Positions 8,178 through 17,073 of a DNA stretch of 64,000 bases are shown here, piece after piece. Location: NCBI RefSeq assembly GCF_021083645.1, contig NZ_JAJNRQ010000001.1, positions 1 to 64,000 of the forward strand, read 5' to 3'. The notes under the pieces were generated by a model, which saw nothing but the letters and a program-made list of their open reading frames with translations, had not been told where the DNA came from and ran no database searches. Source of the stretch: Schaalia sp. lx-260 (GTDB lineage: Bacteria; Actinomycetota; Actinomycetes; Actinomycetales; Actinomycetaceae). Each line of letters begins with the position of its first letter. Within the stretch, counting starts at the first letter, position 1. Both the position numbers and the translations under genes were made by a program.

Positions 8178-10287
8178 CTGAGGACGAACTTTCGTCAGAA
8201 TCTTCAGACTTTTCCTTAGGCTGAGGTGCCGGTGTCCCAATATAAACATTCGGCAGAGGCGTTCCCTGAGTACCTGCCAAAGACTTACTCATATACGGTG
8301 CCCAAATATCCGGACCTGCCAAAGAATCACCATAAAGCTCTTTATGGTACTTACCATTGACCGTCACACCAAGATTCGGTGTCGATGACGCTTTCGCATG
8401 TCCAACCCAAACGGAAGCAGACAAGTCAGGCGTGTAGCCAGTCATCCACGTATTCGCGCTGTCATCAGATGTCCCTGTTTTTCCAGCATAGCCCCGGCCA
8501 TCAGCAATACGAATAGAGTAATACTGGCTAGTTGCCTTATTCAGAACGGTCGTAACTTTACGGGCAACCTCTGCAGGAATCACTTCCTTACAATCCGGTT
8601 GGAACTCTTTGAGCACATTCTCAGCGCTATCTTTAACAGAAGTCATTGCCTGAGGAACACAATACTTTCCGTTATTTCCCAACGCTGCGAAACCTGCTGC
8701 CATTTGCAGAGGAGACACGGTAGCAGCACCGATGATATTAGCGGGGTAGGGCGGAATGGTCTGCCCATTTTCTGTGATTCCCAGATCAGCGGCGGTCTGG
8801 AAAATCTGACAGAAATCCACACGCGACGCCATATTCACAAAAGCCTGGTTACCTGAGATCCCGACGGCGCGAATGGAATCCATCTGACCTAATTTGAGGC
8901 TGCCGAAAAGGTCATTCACTTTGTAATCATCGGTTTGAATAGGCTGTCCGTTACAACGGAAAGAACCATTCGGATAGTTGATGTCATTTCGGCCAACCAG
9001 TTCATAAGCATTGTGACCTTCTTTGAACCATTGCAACAGTGTGAAAACTTTGAATGTAGAGCCTAACTGGAAATGCCCATTTGCAGCATAATTATTTGTC
9101 GTCTGAGCATCTTCGATGCCATAGGACGTATTTTGTGCCATAGCAACTATTTGACCCGTCGCAGGAACAACAGAAGCCAAAGCCGCATCCAACCCGGAAG
9201 GATCATCGTCAGGGACAGCAGTATTTACAGCCTCATCAGCATAGGATTGCTTATTCGGATCAAGAGTTGTGTAAATACTTAAACCACCCGTTTTTAAGAG
9301 GTGTTCACGTGCCGCCGTATTTTCACCAAAAGATTCATCAGCCAGGAACTGTTGTACAGCGTAGGTGCAAAAATACGACGCAGAATCACTGGCCCCTGCG
9401 CAACCCTCACGTAAAACCGTTGGATTAAGCTGATCTGCCACAGGGGTTTCAATAAATTGATCGTATTCTTCACGACCAATCAGTTCCTCTGTGAAAAGCA
9501 CACCAAGGACCGTGTCACGACGCTCCTGTGCAGCTTCCGGGTAACGTAAAGGATCATATGTGACAGGCGATTGAACAAGGCCCGCCAGCAAAGCAGCCTC
9601 ATTCCAATCCAATTCGGAAGCCGACTTTGAGAAATAACGTTGCGCCGCCGCTTCAATACCGTAAGTGATGGGACCAAAAGGCGCGATATTCAAATACCCG
9701 GTAAGAATTTCGTCTTTCGACATACGCTTTTCCAGAGCAATCGCGTACTTCATTTCACGCAATTTTCGTTCCGGTGTTTGTTCAGTTGCGGTCGAAATCA
9801 GCTCAACATCACCTTCAAGGTAACCGCGTTCTTGTAGGCTATTTCGGACAAACTGCTGGGTAATAGTTGACGCACCCTGAGTGGCACTGCCGATAAGGTT
9901 CTTGGCAATTGCTCGACCAATACCGGTCGCATCCACACCATGATGCTCATAGAAACGACGATCTTCAATGGCGACAATAGCTTTTTTCATCGTGTCGGCA
10001 ATCTGATCAGAAGGCACAACAATTCGTTGCTTGTCGTAGAAACGCGCTAGGACATTACCGGCAGAGTCATACATGATGGACCCCTGAGCCGGTGTCACCA
10101 TGTGTAAATCACCGGGAAGGTCATCAATGATCGACGGAATAGTTTTTGCAACCACTGCTGCTGAACCGGCAGCAGGAACCAGTAAACCTGCTCCAAGAAC
10201 CCCTAAAAGTACTGAGATTCCAAGGAAAGTCAAGAGCAACGTCACGAGTTGCAGCGGTGTGACTGAGCGTGTACCAGAGTTCGCCAT
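8155..10287 (-). CDS. Class A penicillin-binding protein (bifunctional transglycosylase/transpeptidase)
   Basis: The protein polymerises and cross-links peptidoglycan outside the membrane. One membrane helix near residues 14-45 is followed by a GT51 domain with EDRRFYEHHGVD (about residue 106). The penicillin-binding domain has the three active-site motifs STFK (about 409), SGN (about 477) and KTGT (about 602). The C-terminus ends in an acidic Ser/Asp-rich tail; I see no PASTA domain, unlike mycobacterial PonA2. It is divergent from the WhiB gene, with a 153-base shared upstream region. Confidence 0.93.
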   Translation of the reverse strand: MANSGTRSVTPLQLVTLLLTFLGISVLLGVLGAGLLVPAAGSAAVVAKTIPSIIDDLPGDLHMVTPAQGSIMYDSAGNVLARFYDKQRIVVPSDQIADTMKKAIVAIEDRRFYEHHGVDATGIGRAIAKNLIGSATQGASTITQQFVRNSLQERGYLEGDVELISTATEQTPERKLREMKYAIALEKRMSKDEILTGYLNIAPFGPITYGIEAAAQRYFSKSASELDWNEAALLAGLVQSPVTYDPLRYPEAAQERRDTVLGVLFTEELIGREEYDQFIETPVADQLNPTVLREGCAGASDSASYFCTYAVQQFLADESFGENTAAREHLLKTGGLSIYTTLDPNKQSYADEAVNTAVPDDDPSGLDAALASVVPATGQIVAMAQNTSYGIEDAQTTNNYAANGHFQLGSTFKVFTLLQWFKEGHNAYELVGRNDINYPNGSFRCNGQPIQTDDYKVNDLFGSLKLGQMDSIRAVGISGNQAFVNMASRVDFCQIFQTAADLGITENGQTIPPYPANIIGAATVSPLQMAAGFAALGNNGKYCVPQAMTSVKDSAENVLKEFQPDCKEVIPAEVARKVTTVLNKATSQYYSIRIADGRGYAGKTGTSDDSANTWMTGYTPDLSASVWVGHAKASSTPNLGVTVNGKYHKELYGDSLAGPDIWAPYMSKSLAGTQGTPLPNVYIGTPAPQPKEKSEDSDESSSSDDDGDAE

Positions 10288-10440
10288 AATCTAAGGATAC
10301 GTGGCATGAGGATTAATGCATCTTGTGATGGATATTTGTGTGTGTCACATCCAAAATGGGATGAGTTTGATGAAAATGGTCGAAAGTGTGTAAGGTCGCA
10401 GATGAAAGGTCAAAGGTGACCATCGCAAGGAGTCAAAATC

Positions 10441-10776
10441 ATGCCGATACATACGGACGATCAAAGCTGGGTATCACGAGCCTTATGCGCACAGTACGAG
10501 CCTGACACTCTTTTCGTACAAGGAGCAAGCCAAAGACAAGTGCGCTTGCGGTGCATGGAATGTGAAGTGCGCTTAGAGTGCTTAGCTGACGCTTTACAGT
10601 CAGAGGCAAACTACGGAGTGTGGGGCGGATTAACGGAACGCGAACGCCGAGCAATCCTGCGACACTACTCTGACATTACAAACTGGGCCGAATGGATCAA
10701 CGAATCAGACGACCCGTTAGCTGAAGAAATTCGTTCACCACAAGTCCCACGAGTTTTAGCGCATGTGAGGCACTAG
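10441..10776 (+). CDS. WhiB-family iron-sulfur regulator
   Basis: This 111-residue protein has the four cluster cysteines C16, C38, C41 and C47 (C-x21-C-x2-C-x5-C) and the GVWGG turn at residues 59-63, both defining Wbl proteins. These bind a 4Fe-4S cluster sensitive to oxygen or nitric oxide and control transcription together with the sigma factor. A good AAGGAG site precedes the ATG. It is divergent from a class A PBP gene and followed by DUF4177 and a GlxR-type gene, an order like M. tuberculosis whiB4-ponA2-crp, so it may be the WhiB4 counterpart. Confidence 0.93.
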   Translation: MPIHTDDQSWVSRALCAQYEPDTLFVQGASQRQVRLRCMECEVRLECLADALQSEANYGVWGGLTERERRAILRHYSDITNWAEWINESDDPLAEEIRSPQVPRVLAHVRH

Positions 10777-10825
10777 GGTCTGTGTCACGTGGTGTCAGAC
10801 CTGTCAGGCGCGTAGGATTCGTACT

Positions 10826-10990
10826 ATGACTACTTGGGAATACGCAACCATTCCGTTGCTGACACACGCAACGAAAGCGATTTTAGATCAGTGGGGGGCT
10901 GATGGCTGGGAACTCGTTCAAGTGGTTCCAGGACCTACAGGCTCAGAAAACCTTGTCGCTTACCTGAAACGTCCCACAGGCGAAAAATAA
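10826..10990 (+). CDS. Small DUF4177-like protein (54 residues)
   Basis: A short gene begins at ATG 10826 and ends at TAA 10988-10990. The product reads as one small domain with WEYATIPLL near the start and GADGWELVQVVPG in the middle. The D-G-W-E-L-V block is characteristic of DUF4177 proteins. A similar small protein sits between whiB4 and crp in mycobacteria. The function is unknown. Confidence 0.75.
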   Translation: MTTWEYATIPLLTHATKAILDQWGADGWELVQVVPGPTGSENLVAYLKRPTGEK

Positions 10991-11029
10991 CATGATGTGA
11001 CGATTCACTGTAGAGACAGTTTCACTGCA

Positions 11030-11078
11030 TAAAGGGTGGCTCCAACGTGTAAGCGTTGAAACCACCCTTTATATATGC
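11030..11078. terminator. Intrinsic terminator between DUF4177 and GlxR genes
   Basis: An 18-bp stem with two G-T type mismatches (11030-11047 with 11054-11071) lies between converging genes. It has A/T tracts at both ends and could serve both strands. Confidence 0.8.
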
Positions 11079-11106
11079 TCTGTATGAAGTTTTAAGAGAA
11101 ACTTCG

Positions 11107-11790
11107 TCAGCGTGCGCGACGAGCCAGACGGTCAACATCCAACAGTGTGACCGCGCGGCCTTCTAAACGAATCCACCCGCGAGAAACAAAGTCTGCAAGA
11201 GACTTATTCACGGTTTCACGTGAAGCACCCACAAGCTGAGCAAGTTCTTCCTGAGTGAGATCGTGAGGTACATGCACGCCCTTATCAGTGGGGTTACCAA
11301 AACGGTCAGCAAGATCAAGTAATGCTTTAGCAACACGGCCAGGAACGTCAGAAAATACCAAATCAGACAAGGACTCATTGGTACGACGTAGACGCTGAGC
11401 CAATGCACGGAGCATGTGCTTCGCTAAAGCAGGGTTCGTGTCAAGAATCTCCATGAGATCTTCGTGTTCAAGGAACAGCAAAGAAGCTGGTGACACTGCA
11501 GTAGCAGTTGTTGAACGCGGCCCCGGATCAAAAAGGGTGAGTTCACCGATGATTTCGCCTGGACCAAGTACGGCCAGCAAAGATTCACGTCCGTCAGAAG
11601 AAGTGTGACCGAGTTTTACTTTCCCTTCGGTCACAATGTACAGGCGATCACCAAGCTCGCCTTCGTCAAAAAGGGTTTCACCGCGACGCAAAGTGGTATG
11701 ACCCATTTTTTGCTGAAGTGAAACTTGTTGTGTCTCGTCCAAGCGTCCAAATAGAGGAACTTGACTGATAAAGTTTCCGTCGCCAATCAT
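11107..11790 (-). CDS. glxR: Crp/Fnr-family transcription factor, GlxR type
   Basis: The 227-residue protein has an N-terminal cyclic-nucleotide-binding beta-roll with GELGDRLYIV, GPGEIIGELTLFDPGPRSTTA and the phosphate-binding Arg/Thr region. A dimerisation helix and a C-terminal winged helix follow, with DLTQEELAQLVGASRETVNK as the recognition unit. The block SLSDLVFSDVPGRVAKALLDLA is strongly conserved in actinobacterial GlxR/Crp. It is probably a cAMP-responsive global regulator of carbon and respiration genes. Length and motif order are normal. Confidence 0.93.
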   Translation of the reverse strand: MIGDGNFISQVPLFGRLDETQQVSLQQKMGHTTLRRGETLFDEGELGDRLYIVTEGKVKLGHTSSDGRESLLAVLGPGEIIGELTLFDPGPRSTTATAVSPASLLFLEHEDLMEILDTNPALAKHMLRALAQRLRRTNESLSDLVFSDVPGRVAKALLDLADRFGNPTDKGVHVPHDLTQEELAQLVGASRETVNKSLADFVSRGWIRLEGRAVTLLDVDRLARRAR

Positions 11791-11943
11791 CTGTGGCTGA
11801 TCTCCGTTCTAGTGGTCGGATCTGTGGAAACAAAGCCCACAGAAAGCGGAATAAACATGTGCCCTAGGACACTTTACATTGCATATGTAGTACTTGTCTG
11901 TACAAGTCGCCTTTTTCCTTGAATTTTCCTCAAGAAAATTTTA

Positions 11944-13389
11944 TTACCGTACACCCGCAGCTTTTGCGGCCTTACGACGAGCACGAGCAGTGAAATAGGC
12001 GCCCGTCGGATTCAAAAGTGCTACTTCAGCGCGCAAAGCTTCCTCTTGACGACCAATACGACGAGCACGATGGGCCACAAAACCCACAATCACAAGCGCA
12101 AGACCGTACAGCAAAATACGGCCCGAATAACCTGAGGCTTGCACATGATGAACGAAATTCGCTCCAATCACATGAGCGCCCGACAGCCAAGCGAAAAAGC
12201 CCGCCGTATGAGCATGAACAACACCCGGAACAATCACCCACGGTGTGCCTAAAAGAATAAGCAAAATACCGCTCACCCATGCGCCTAACGAGGAACGCAA
12301 AGTCAAAACCAAAATGACAATGCCAAAGACAATGCTGATACCTAATTCGCCTAACGCAAGAAGATTCAAATTCCCTGTCACCGCTGGCCCCGCAGGATCA
12401 ATAGCCATGCGCGCCCCCGCATCAGCAGCAAAGAACCACGTCAATGGAGCCAAGAAGAACATGAGAATCAAAGACAACCAGTGAGCGCCCGTACGTGAAG
12501 GCATCTCAGGAATGAGAGAAGCCCCCTCAAAAAGCGCGTTATCTAAGTTTTCCGGCGTTGTTTGCGGGACAAGGCGCTCAGAATCAGATTCACGAGGACG
12601 CCAAGAAGTCGCTTCCGCAGCATCTGGTGCCGGACTGGTTGGGGTGACAAGAGAGCGACGCTGTACCAGAGTGTCCTCAACCTCATGAATCTCTGGAACG
12701 CTGCCAGAATCCGGTGAACGGCGTTGCAGGACATCTTTCACATCGTCAAGGTCCCGCGAATAATCAGAGATTTCCTTACGTTCAACTGGCACTGATGTGA
12801 TGGGTGAAGCCATCACAGGAATCGTTGTCGTGTGAACCTCTGGTGAATCTTCAGAAGCAGTGGATGCCTGAGGCTCTGAAAAGTCGGGCGTAGACGTAGA
12901 ATCTGGTGTCGATACAACAGGCGTAGAATCTGCAGCCAATGAAACAGGCATACTCTGAGAGGAACCCTCATGTACTGCGCCTTCAGCTAAGGAAGCCGCG
13001 TGCGTTGAAGTATGCGTATCCTGCTGGTCGCGCTGAGCAGTAAAGGTATCCGTATGGGTTGGTTCATCACGCTGAGAAACAGAATCAGTATTCTCACCCT
13101 GATGGCTCACAGGTTCTGAATCCAACACGACAGCGGCAGGAGAGCCGATAATATCTTGAGTATCGCCTATTGAATTTTCTAAAGAAACTTCTTCCCCCGT
13201 TAAAACAGCATCACGGTCACGTACCGAAGCCCACATGGATTCAGATAATGCAGCGCCAGATTCTTCTGTTTGCGGCAAATCAGGTGCGGAAATATCCTGT
13301 TCAACGGCAGAATCTGTCGTTTCAATTTCTTCTTTACCATTACGAGGTGTTTCCTCGTGTGGCAGTACATCGTCTTGACGATCAGACAT
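11944..13389 (-). CDS. Membrane protein with long disordered acidic N-terminus
   Basis: I do not recognise a family. Residues 1 to about 300 are low-complexity, rich in Glu, Asp, Ser and Thr, without predicted membrane segments, and probably form a cytoplasmic disordered region. The last 180 residues contain four hydrophobic helices, the first starting near GAHWLSLILMFFLAPL. The basic tail ends ARARRKAAKAAGVR. A ribosome binding site (AAGGAGG) precedes the ATG. The long acidic region followed by a four-helix membrane domain is seen in many actinobacterial hypothetical proteins. Confidence 0.7.
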   Translation of the reverse strand: MSDRQDDVLPHEETPRNGKEEIETTDSAVEQDISAPDLPQTEESGAALSESMWASVRDRDAVLTGEEVSLENSIGDTQDIIGSPAAVVLDSEPVSHQGENTDSVSQRDEPTHTDTFTAQRDQQDTHTSTHAASLAEGAVHEGSSQSMPVSLAADSTPVVSTPDSTSTPDFSEPQASTASEDSPEVHTTTIPVMASPITSVPVERKEISDYSRDLDDVKDVLQRRSPDSGSVPEIHEVEDTLVQRRSLVTPTSPAPDAAEATSWRPRESDSERLVPQTTPENLDNALFEGASLIPEMPSRTGAHWLSLILMFFLAPLTWFFAADAGARMAIDPAGPAVTGNLNLLALGELGISIVFGIVILVLTLRSSLGAWVSGILLILLGTPWVIVPGVVHAHTAGFFAWLSGAHVIGANFVHHVQASGYSGRILLYGLALVIVGFVAHRARRIGRQEEALRAEVALLNPTGAYFTARARRKAAKAAGVR

Positions 13390-13487
13390 AAAGCCTCCTT
13401 ATACACTACCCAGACCACACACTAGCTGTATCCGCCGTAAAATCAGTGTACAAAGAACGGCTTGCCGCAGAATTTTGTGTCAAAACA

Positions 13488-14468
13488 CTAAAGCGCCTCG
13501 GCCGCATTCAGATAATCAACATATTCAGCAGGTGTGTCAGCCCCTTTTGAGGTTTTCGCATTTTCCATGAAAGAACGTAAATGCGTGATACGCGCCCAGT
13601 GAACTCCAAGTGTTGTTGTTCCCAGAACGAAACCAAGCGAAGCAATAATGGGAGCCACATGCCCATGAGTATTCAGCCCTAAATAACCGGGGGTTACCAC
13701 ATTTCCTGTGAGCGTGGACCATAAAGGCTCCAGAAAATACGCAGGAATGACAAGTAAAACCCATGCGCATATTTGTGGGCCACCTAAAGACCAGCGGCTC
13801 ATTAACGCCACAGCGCCTAAACATGCGGCTGCTATCAGAGCCTCAATTGAGGAATAAAGCGTGATATGAGTGATGTCAAAGAAATGACCAGAAGCTAAAG
13901 GAGCAGTATCTAACGGTGTGATCTCAATAAGCAGCATCGTGGCAAGAATGGTGAGAGGAACAACGGCTATAGCAACTGCAATCCGTTTTTTCTGTCGATT
14001 ATGACGATACTTTCCTTGATGATTCGACGCTATCCCTAAATGTGCGGCGCATGTGCGGTGGATAGAATAGACGGCGCATGCAGAACCGAAAAGGATAGCT
14101 GTTACGGCTATCGGCTGAAAATTCCATGTCACTGCCGCAGAAAGTTCCGTACTTGTAACTGAAAAAGATAAAAATTTAGGGAAGTACAGCAGGTTTGTGA
14201 GTTGAGCAATTCCGATAGGGATTGACCAGAATGCGGAAACAAAAAGACCAGCGGATGATTTATCACAGTTGAAAGCAATGAGGACAAAAATCAGTGCAGC
14301 AAGCCCCATGCCGAGCATACCTTCCACAGAGGCTAAAGGAAGCCCTACTGCAGTGCGCGTATAAATGTCAGCCATTGACACATTCATGATGATGAGCGCG
14401 AGGGGTGCGAATATGAAGGCAAATACGCCTGAACGGAATGTCAATGAGTTGAGGTCGATACGCCGCAT
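13488..14468 (-). CDS. Multi-spanning membrane protein of unknown function
   Basis: The 326-residue product has about eight to nine hydrophobic segments spread over most of its length and a short soluble C-terminus. A basic loop (HNRQKKR, near residue 160) divides it into two halves. No transport or enzyme motif is visible. It lies 98 bases upstream of the acidic-tail membrane protein gene on the same strand, and the two may be co-transcribed. Confidence 0.65.
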   Translation of the reverse strand: MRRIDLNSLTFRSGVFAFIFAPLALIIMNVSMADIYTRTAVGLPLASVEGMLGMGLAALIFVLIAFNCDKSSAGLFVSAFWSIPIGIAQLTNLLYFPKFLSFSVTSTELSAAVTWNFQPIAVTAILFGSACAVYSIHRTCAAHLGIASNHQGKYRHNRQKKRIAVAIAVVPLTILATMLLIEITPLDTAPLASGHFFDITHITLYSSIEALIAAACLGAVALMSRWSLGGPQICAWVLLVIPAYFLEPLWSTLTGNVVTPGYLGLNTHGHVAPIIASLGFVLGTTTLGVHWARITHLRSFMENAKTSKGADTPAEYVDYLNAAEAL

Positions 14469-14881
14469 ACCTTAAGTGTGGCACTGACCTGGGAGTATTG
14501 CTATATAGCTGCCAGCAAAATAACGACGAGTTGTATGAATGTTTGATTATTCACATGCTCTGATAATGAAACTTACGCAATAAATTGCGCAATAAATAAT
14601 GAATCATGGCGAAAGTCTGAGGTGCGTGTGGCGCGACTGGTACTGCGTGTAGGTCAGGCGGTACTACGCGCACGTGTCTGGTATTAGTGTCTGATATGCG
14701 TAGAGGATCCGGGCCCTGCTGAGCGCGCCTTCTGAGCGCACCCTGAGGCCGATTGAGCGTATGTTGTGTGTACATATTGGCCTTGTCGAGCTTTACTGAG
14801 TGCATCCGAAAGCGAAAACATGCTCACCAGGTGTGTGAATGCATATCGCCATGTACACGAGAATCAGATTATGGTGGGGCT
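14469..14881. other. Divergent intergenic region with an inverted repeat
   Basis: The 413 bases separate a minus-strand membrane protein gene from the Tad-locus gene on the plus strand. A near-perfect inverted repeat (14573-14581 with 14584-14592, one mismatch) could be an operator. No gene is supported. A frame continuous with the downstream gene extends back to 14753, but it lacks a ribosome binding site. Confidence 0.4.
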
Positions 14882-15718
14882 GTGACAATTTGTGAACTGG
14901 TGGACCCGCCTGCCGCACTCCTAAGCGCGGCCGCTGAACGTGAAAGTGTGCGCTCTGCCATGAATGAAGCGCATGAAGCACTGGCACGATTACGATTCCA
15001 TGAGGGACTTCGACACGGCTGGCAAGAAGCACGAGCAGAAGCATCCGTTCGTGAAGCAACAGCGTTAGCCGTAAGTGAAGGGCTACGAATAAGCGTTGAT
15101 GATATTCGCGCATGGAGTATGCACCCTCCTCGCGCCTCAGAAATAGACCCAACGGCAGCCCTCGCCTTGGGAATATGGCGCTCGCAGTGGAATGTTGCGC
15201 GAACATTCACACCGTTAAATAGTCGCCACACTCTTGTTTCCCGCCGCGCGCCTGAGCCGCTACCTGCACGTTTGTCCGGTATTCATCGGGATATATGTTC
15301 AGCACTGGTTACCGGCGGCTGGCAGGAAGTCTCAACTGTAGCAAAGCCTGTACAGCCTCAACACATTGTCACTGTGAAAAACTATTGCCAAGCCCCAGTT
15401 CCTACCTTGATTCACGCCGCCGCGATTGTTGCGCATTTTCGTTTCCGTGAAGTGATGAGGCCAGCGTCAGCATGTGTGGGGGCAGCTTTTGCGCGCTCCA
15501 TACTTGTTGAACATGGTGTAGATCCGACAGGTGTGGCTGTCTTATCGGCGCATGATGCGTATGATCCTGCTGCCGCTTCATCTGCGATCGCCGGATGGGT
15601 TCAAGCTGACGAGGACGGGGTAGCACGTTGGGTGGAACATTTCATGCGAAGCATTGTGACCGCCGCCCGCGTGGGTGAGGACGTAGCATTGCACATTCAA
15701 GGCAGGTCGCTAGGATAA
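14882..15718 (+). CDS. Uncharacterised protein at the head of the Tad locus
   Basis: I do not recognise the family. The GTG at 14882 follows GGTGGGG and starts directly before the conserved-looking sequence ICELVDPPAALLSAAA. The 278-residue product is soluble and mostly helical. Residues 150-278 include ALVTGGWQEV, a helix-rich region with HAAAIVAHFRFREVMRPAS, and a final helical stretch. It precedes the CpaE/Ssd-like gene on the same strand, so a role in pilus assembly or its regulation is possible, but nothing in the sequence proves it. Confidence 0.6.
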   Translation: MTICELVDPPAALLSAAAERESVRSAMNEAHEALARLRFHEGLRHGWQEARAEASVREATALAVSEGLRISVDDIRAWSMHPPRASEIDPTAALALGIWRSQWNVARTFTPLNSRHTLVSRRAPEPLPARLSGIHRDICSALVTGGWQEVSTVAKPVQPQHIVTVKNYCQAPVPTLIHAAAIVAHFRFREVMRPASACVGAAFARSILVEHGVDPTGVAVLSAHDAYDPAAASSAIAGWVQADEDGVARWVEHFMRSIVTAARVGEDVALHIQGRSLG

Positions 15719-15900
15719 AACGCTGCTCGTGCGCCTCGGGAGCGTATTCATGAGGTCATAGCAGCATTCTGGTATCACAGGGACTTATCCACAGAAAAGA
15801 AACATGAAGAAGCCTGCATCCACAATCTGAAGCTACCGGAAAGACAGGCGAAACATAAACCGCTGGAATAAAGCCATTGGCAAACGGCGGGAAGTGAAAA

Positions 15901-17073
15901 GTGAGCGGAAAATTCCTTTACCCAGGCATTTTTGCAGATGAAGTAGAAGCCGGCGATTACGCGGGTTTGCAACACCTCCTTGATGTCATGCGCCTCGATA
16001 ATACGCAAGAGGACATACAGGACGAGCACATTGACCTTGTATTCGCCGGAACGCACACAGCCTACGACAAATGGCGTAAACGCGGCAGGGCAACTATTCA
16101 CCTCGCCCACGATGGAACCTTTCACCTGCCCCGTGACCAAGAAAATATTGCGGCACTTATACAACACACAGTCAGTAGCAGGCGTAGGGGCGTGCGACTC
16201 CTTGTTGTTCGTTGGAATCGTTCTGCCGATGAACAGCACGCTGCCTGTCGCTTGGCACATTCACTTCACGCACATGTGCTAGATATGCGTGGACGCGGCC
16301 CAGGTCATGTGCCTTTCACTGAAACATCAGGTATTCGATGGGCTGATCTGCGCACAGAAGAACCTGCTTTTCCGCGTGGGATTGATACTCAATTTCCCAA
16401 CGTTGGGCGTACGCGCGTTCTAGGAGCCGACGGCCGAGGCGGTGTTTTTGCTGACTCTGCGTTACTACCACGGGTTCTTGACGCATTATCGGAAGGACAA
16501 ACAGCTGTAGTAAATGTGGGGCAATGGGATGATCGCGCGCAAATTGCAAGCAGCTATGCAGATATGGTGATTTTTGTGGGGCGTAGTCGAATAACAGATA
16601 TACATGACCTATGTGCCGCGATCTGTCAATGGGAACCACAATGCGCATACGGATGTTTATTCCACGGACGAATAAGCGCGCTCACGTATACGGCATTATC
16701 GGAAATAAAAAACCACGCCTTTTATGACTTTCAGCAGCTCCACCCACGGCGATATCCACGCACACAACACGGATGGAAAGCACTCAGCCAAGAAATACTC
16801 ACCACCGTGACCGCTTCACGGATGAAACACATGAGCAACAACCTTGCAGATCATCCGCTGAATGATAAAGGAGAAACAGAACAGCACCACCATGCGCGCG
16901 CCTGGAGCCTTCATCGTCTTTGTCGAGTTTCACATGAACGCAGCAAAGGAGAGGAACCTCAGTGTATTCCCCGTGAATCACCCGTGAGCACTCATGAATA
17001 CAGCGATACAGATGTGGCGCATAGCAATATGCCGCGAACTTACCGTGGGCGGCATCGGAAGGACCCCTCATGA
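15901..17073 (+). CDS. CpaE/TadZ-like (septum site-determining, Ssd-type) protein
   Basis: The product belongs by position, and weakly by sequence, to the MinD/CpaE-like proteins that direct Tad pilus machinery to its place; the mycobacterial counterpart is called Ssd. Residues 200-245 (ALSEGQTAVVNVGQWDD and the following ADMVIFVGRSRITDI) match the central beta-strands of a MinD-type fold. I see no intact Walker A (KGGxGKT) motif, so ATP binding is doubtful. The C-terminal 90 residues are basic and His-rich and look disordered. The stop overlaps the tadA start (ATGA), so translation is coupled. Confidence 0.65.
   Translation: MSGKFLYPGIFADEVEAGDYAGLQHLLDVMRLDNTQEDIQDEHIDLVFAGTHTAYDKWRKRGRATIHLAHDGTFHLPRDQENIAALIQHTVSSRRRGVRLLVVRWNRSADEQHAACRLAHSLHAHVLDMRGRGPGHVPFTETSGIRWADLRTEEPAFPRGIDTQFPNVGRTRVLGADGRGGVFADSALLPRVLDALSEGQTAVVNVGQWDDRAQIASSYADMVIFVGRSRITDIHDLCAAICQWEPQCAYGCLFHGRISALTYTALSEIKNHAFYDFQQLHPRRYPRTQHGWKALSQEILTTVTASRMKHMSNNLADHPLNDKGETEQHHHARAWSLHRLCRVSHERSKGEEPQCIPRESPVSTHEYSDTDVAHSNMPRTYRGRHRKDPS

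Noticed and set aside
8178-8249. Longer N-terminus for the metallophosphoesterase
   Set aside because: It would overlap the penicillin-binding protein gene by about 95 bases. The ATG cluster at 8177 gives a normal short overlap.
10330-10360. Possible GlxR binding site (TGTG...CACA) between the PBP and WhiB genes
   Set aside because: The half-sites are not at the N6 spacing of the GlxR consensus, so I could not support it.
14753-14881. Longer N-terminus for the first Tad-locus gene
   Set aside because: The extra residues are Cys/His/Arg-rich with no conserved look, and no ribosome binding site precedes the upstream starts. The GTG at 14882 has one.
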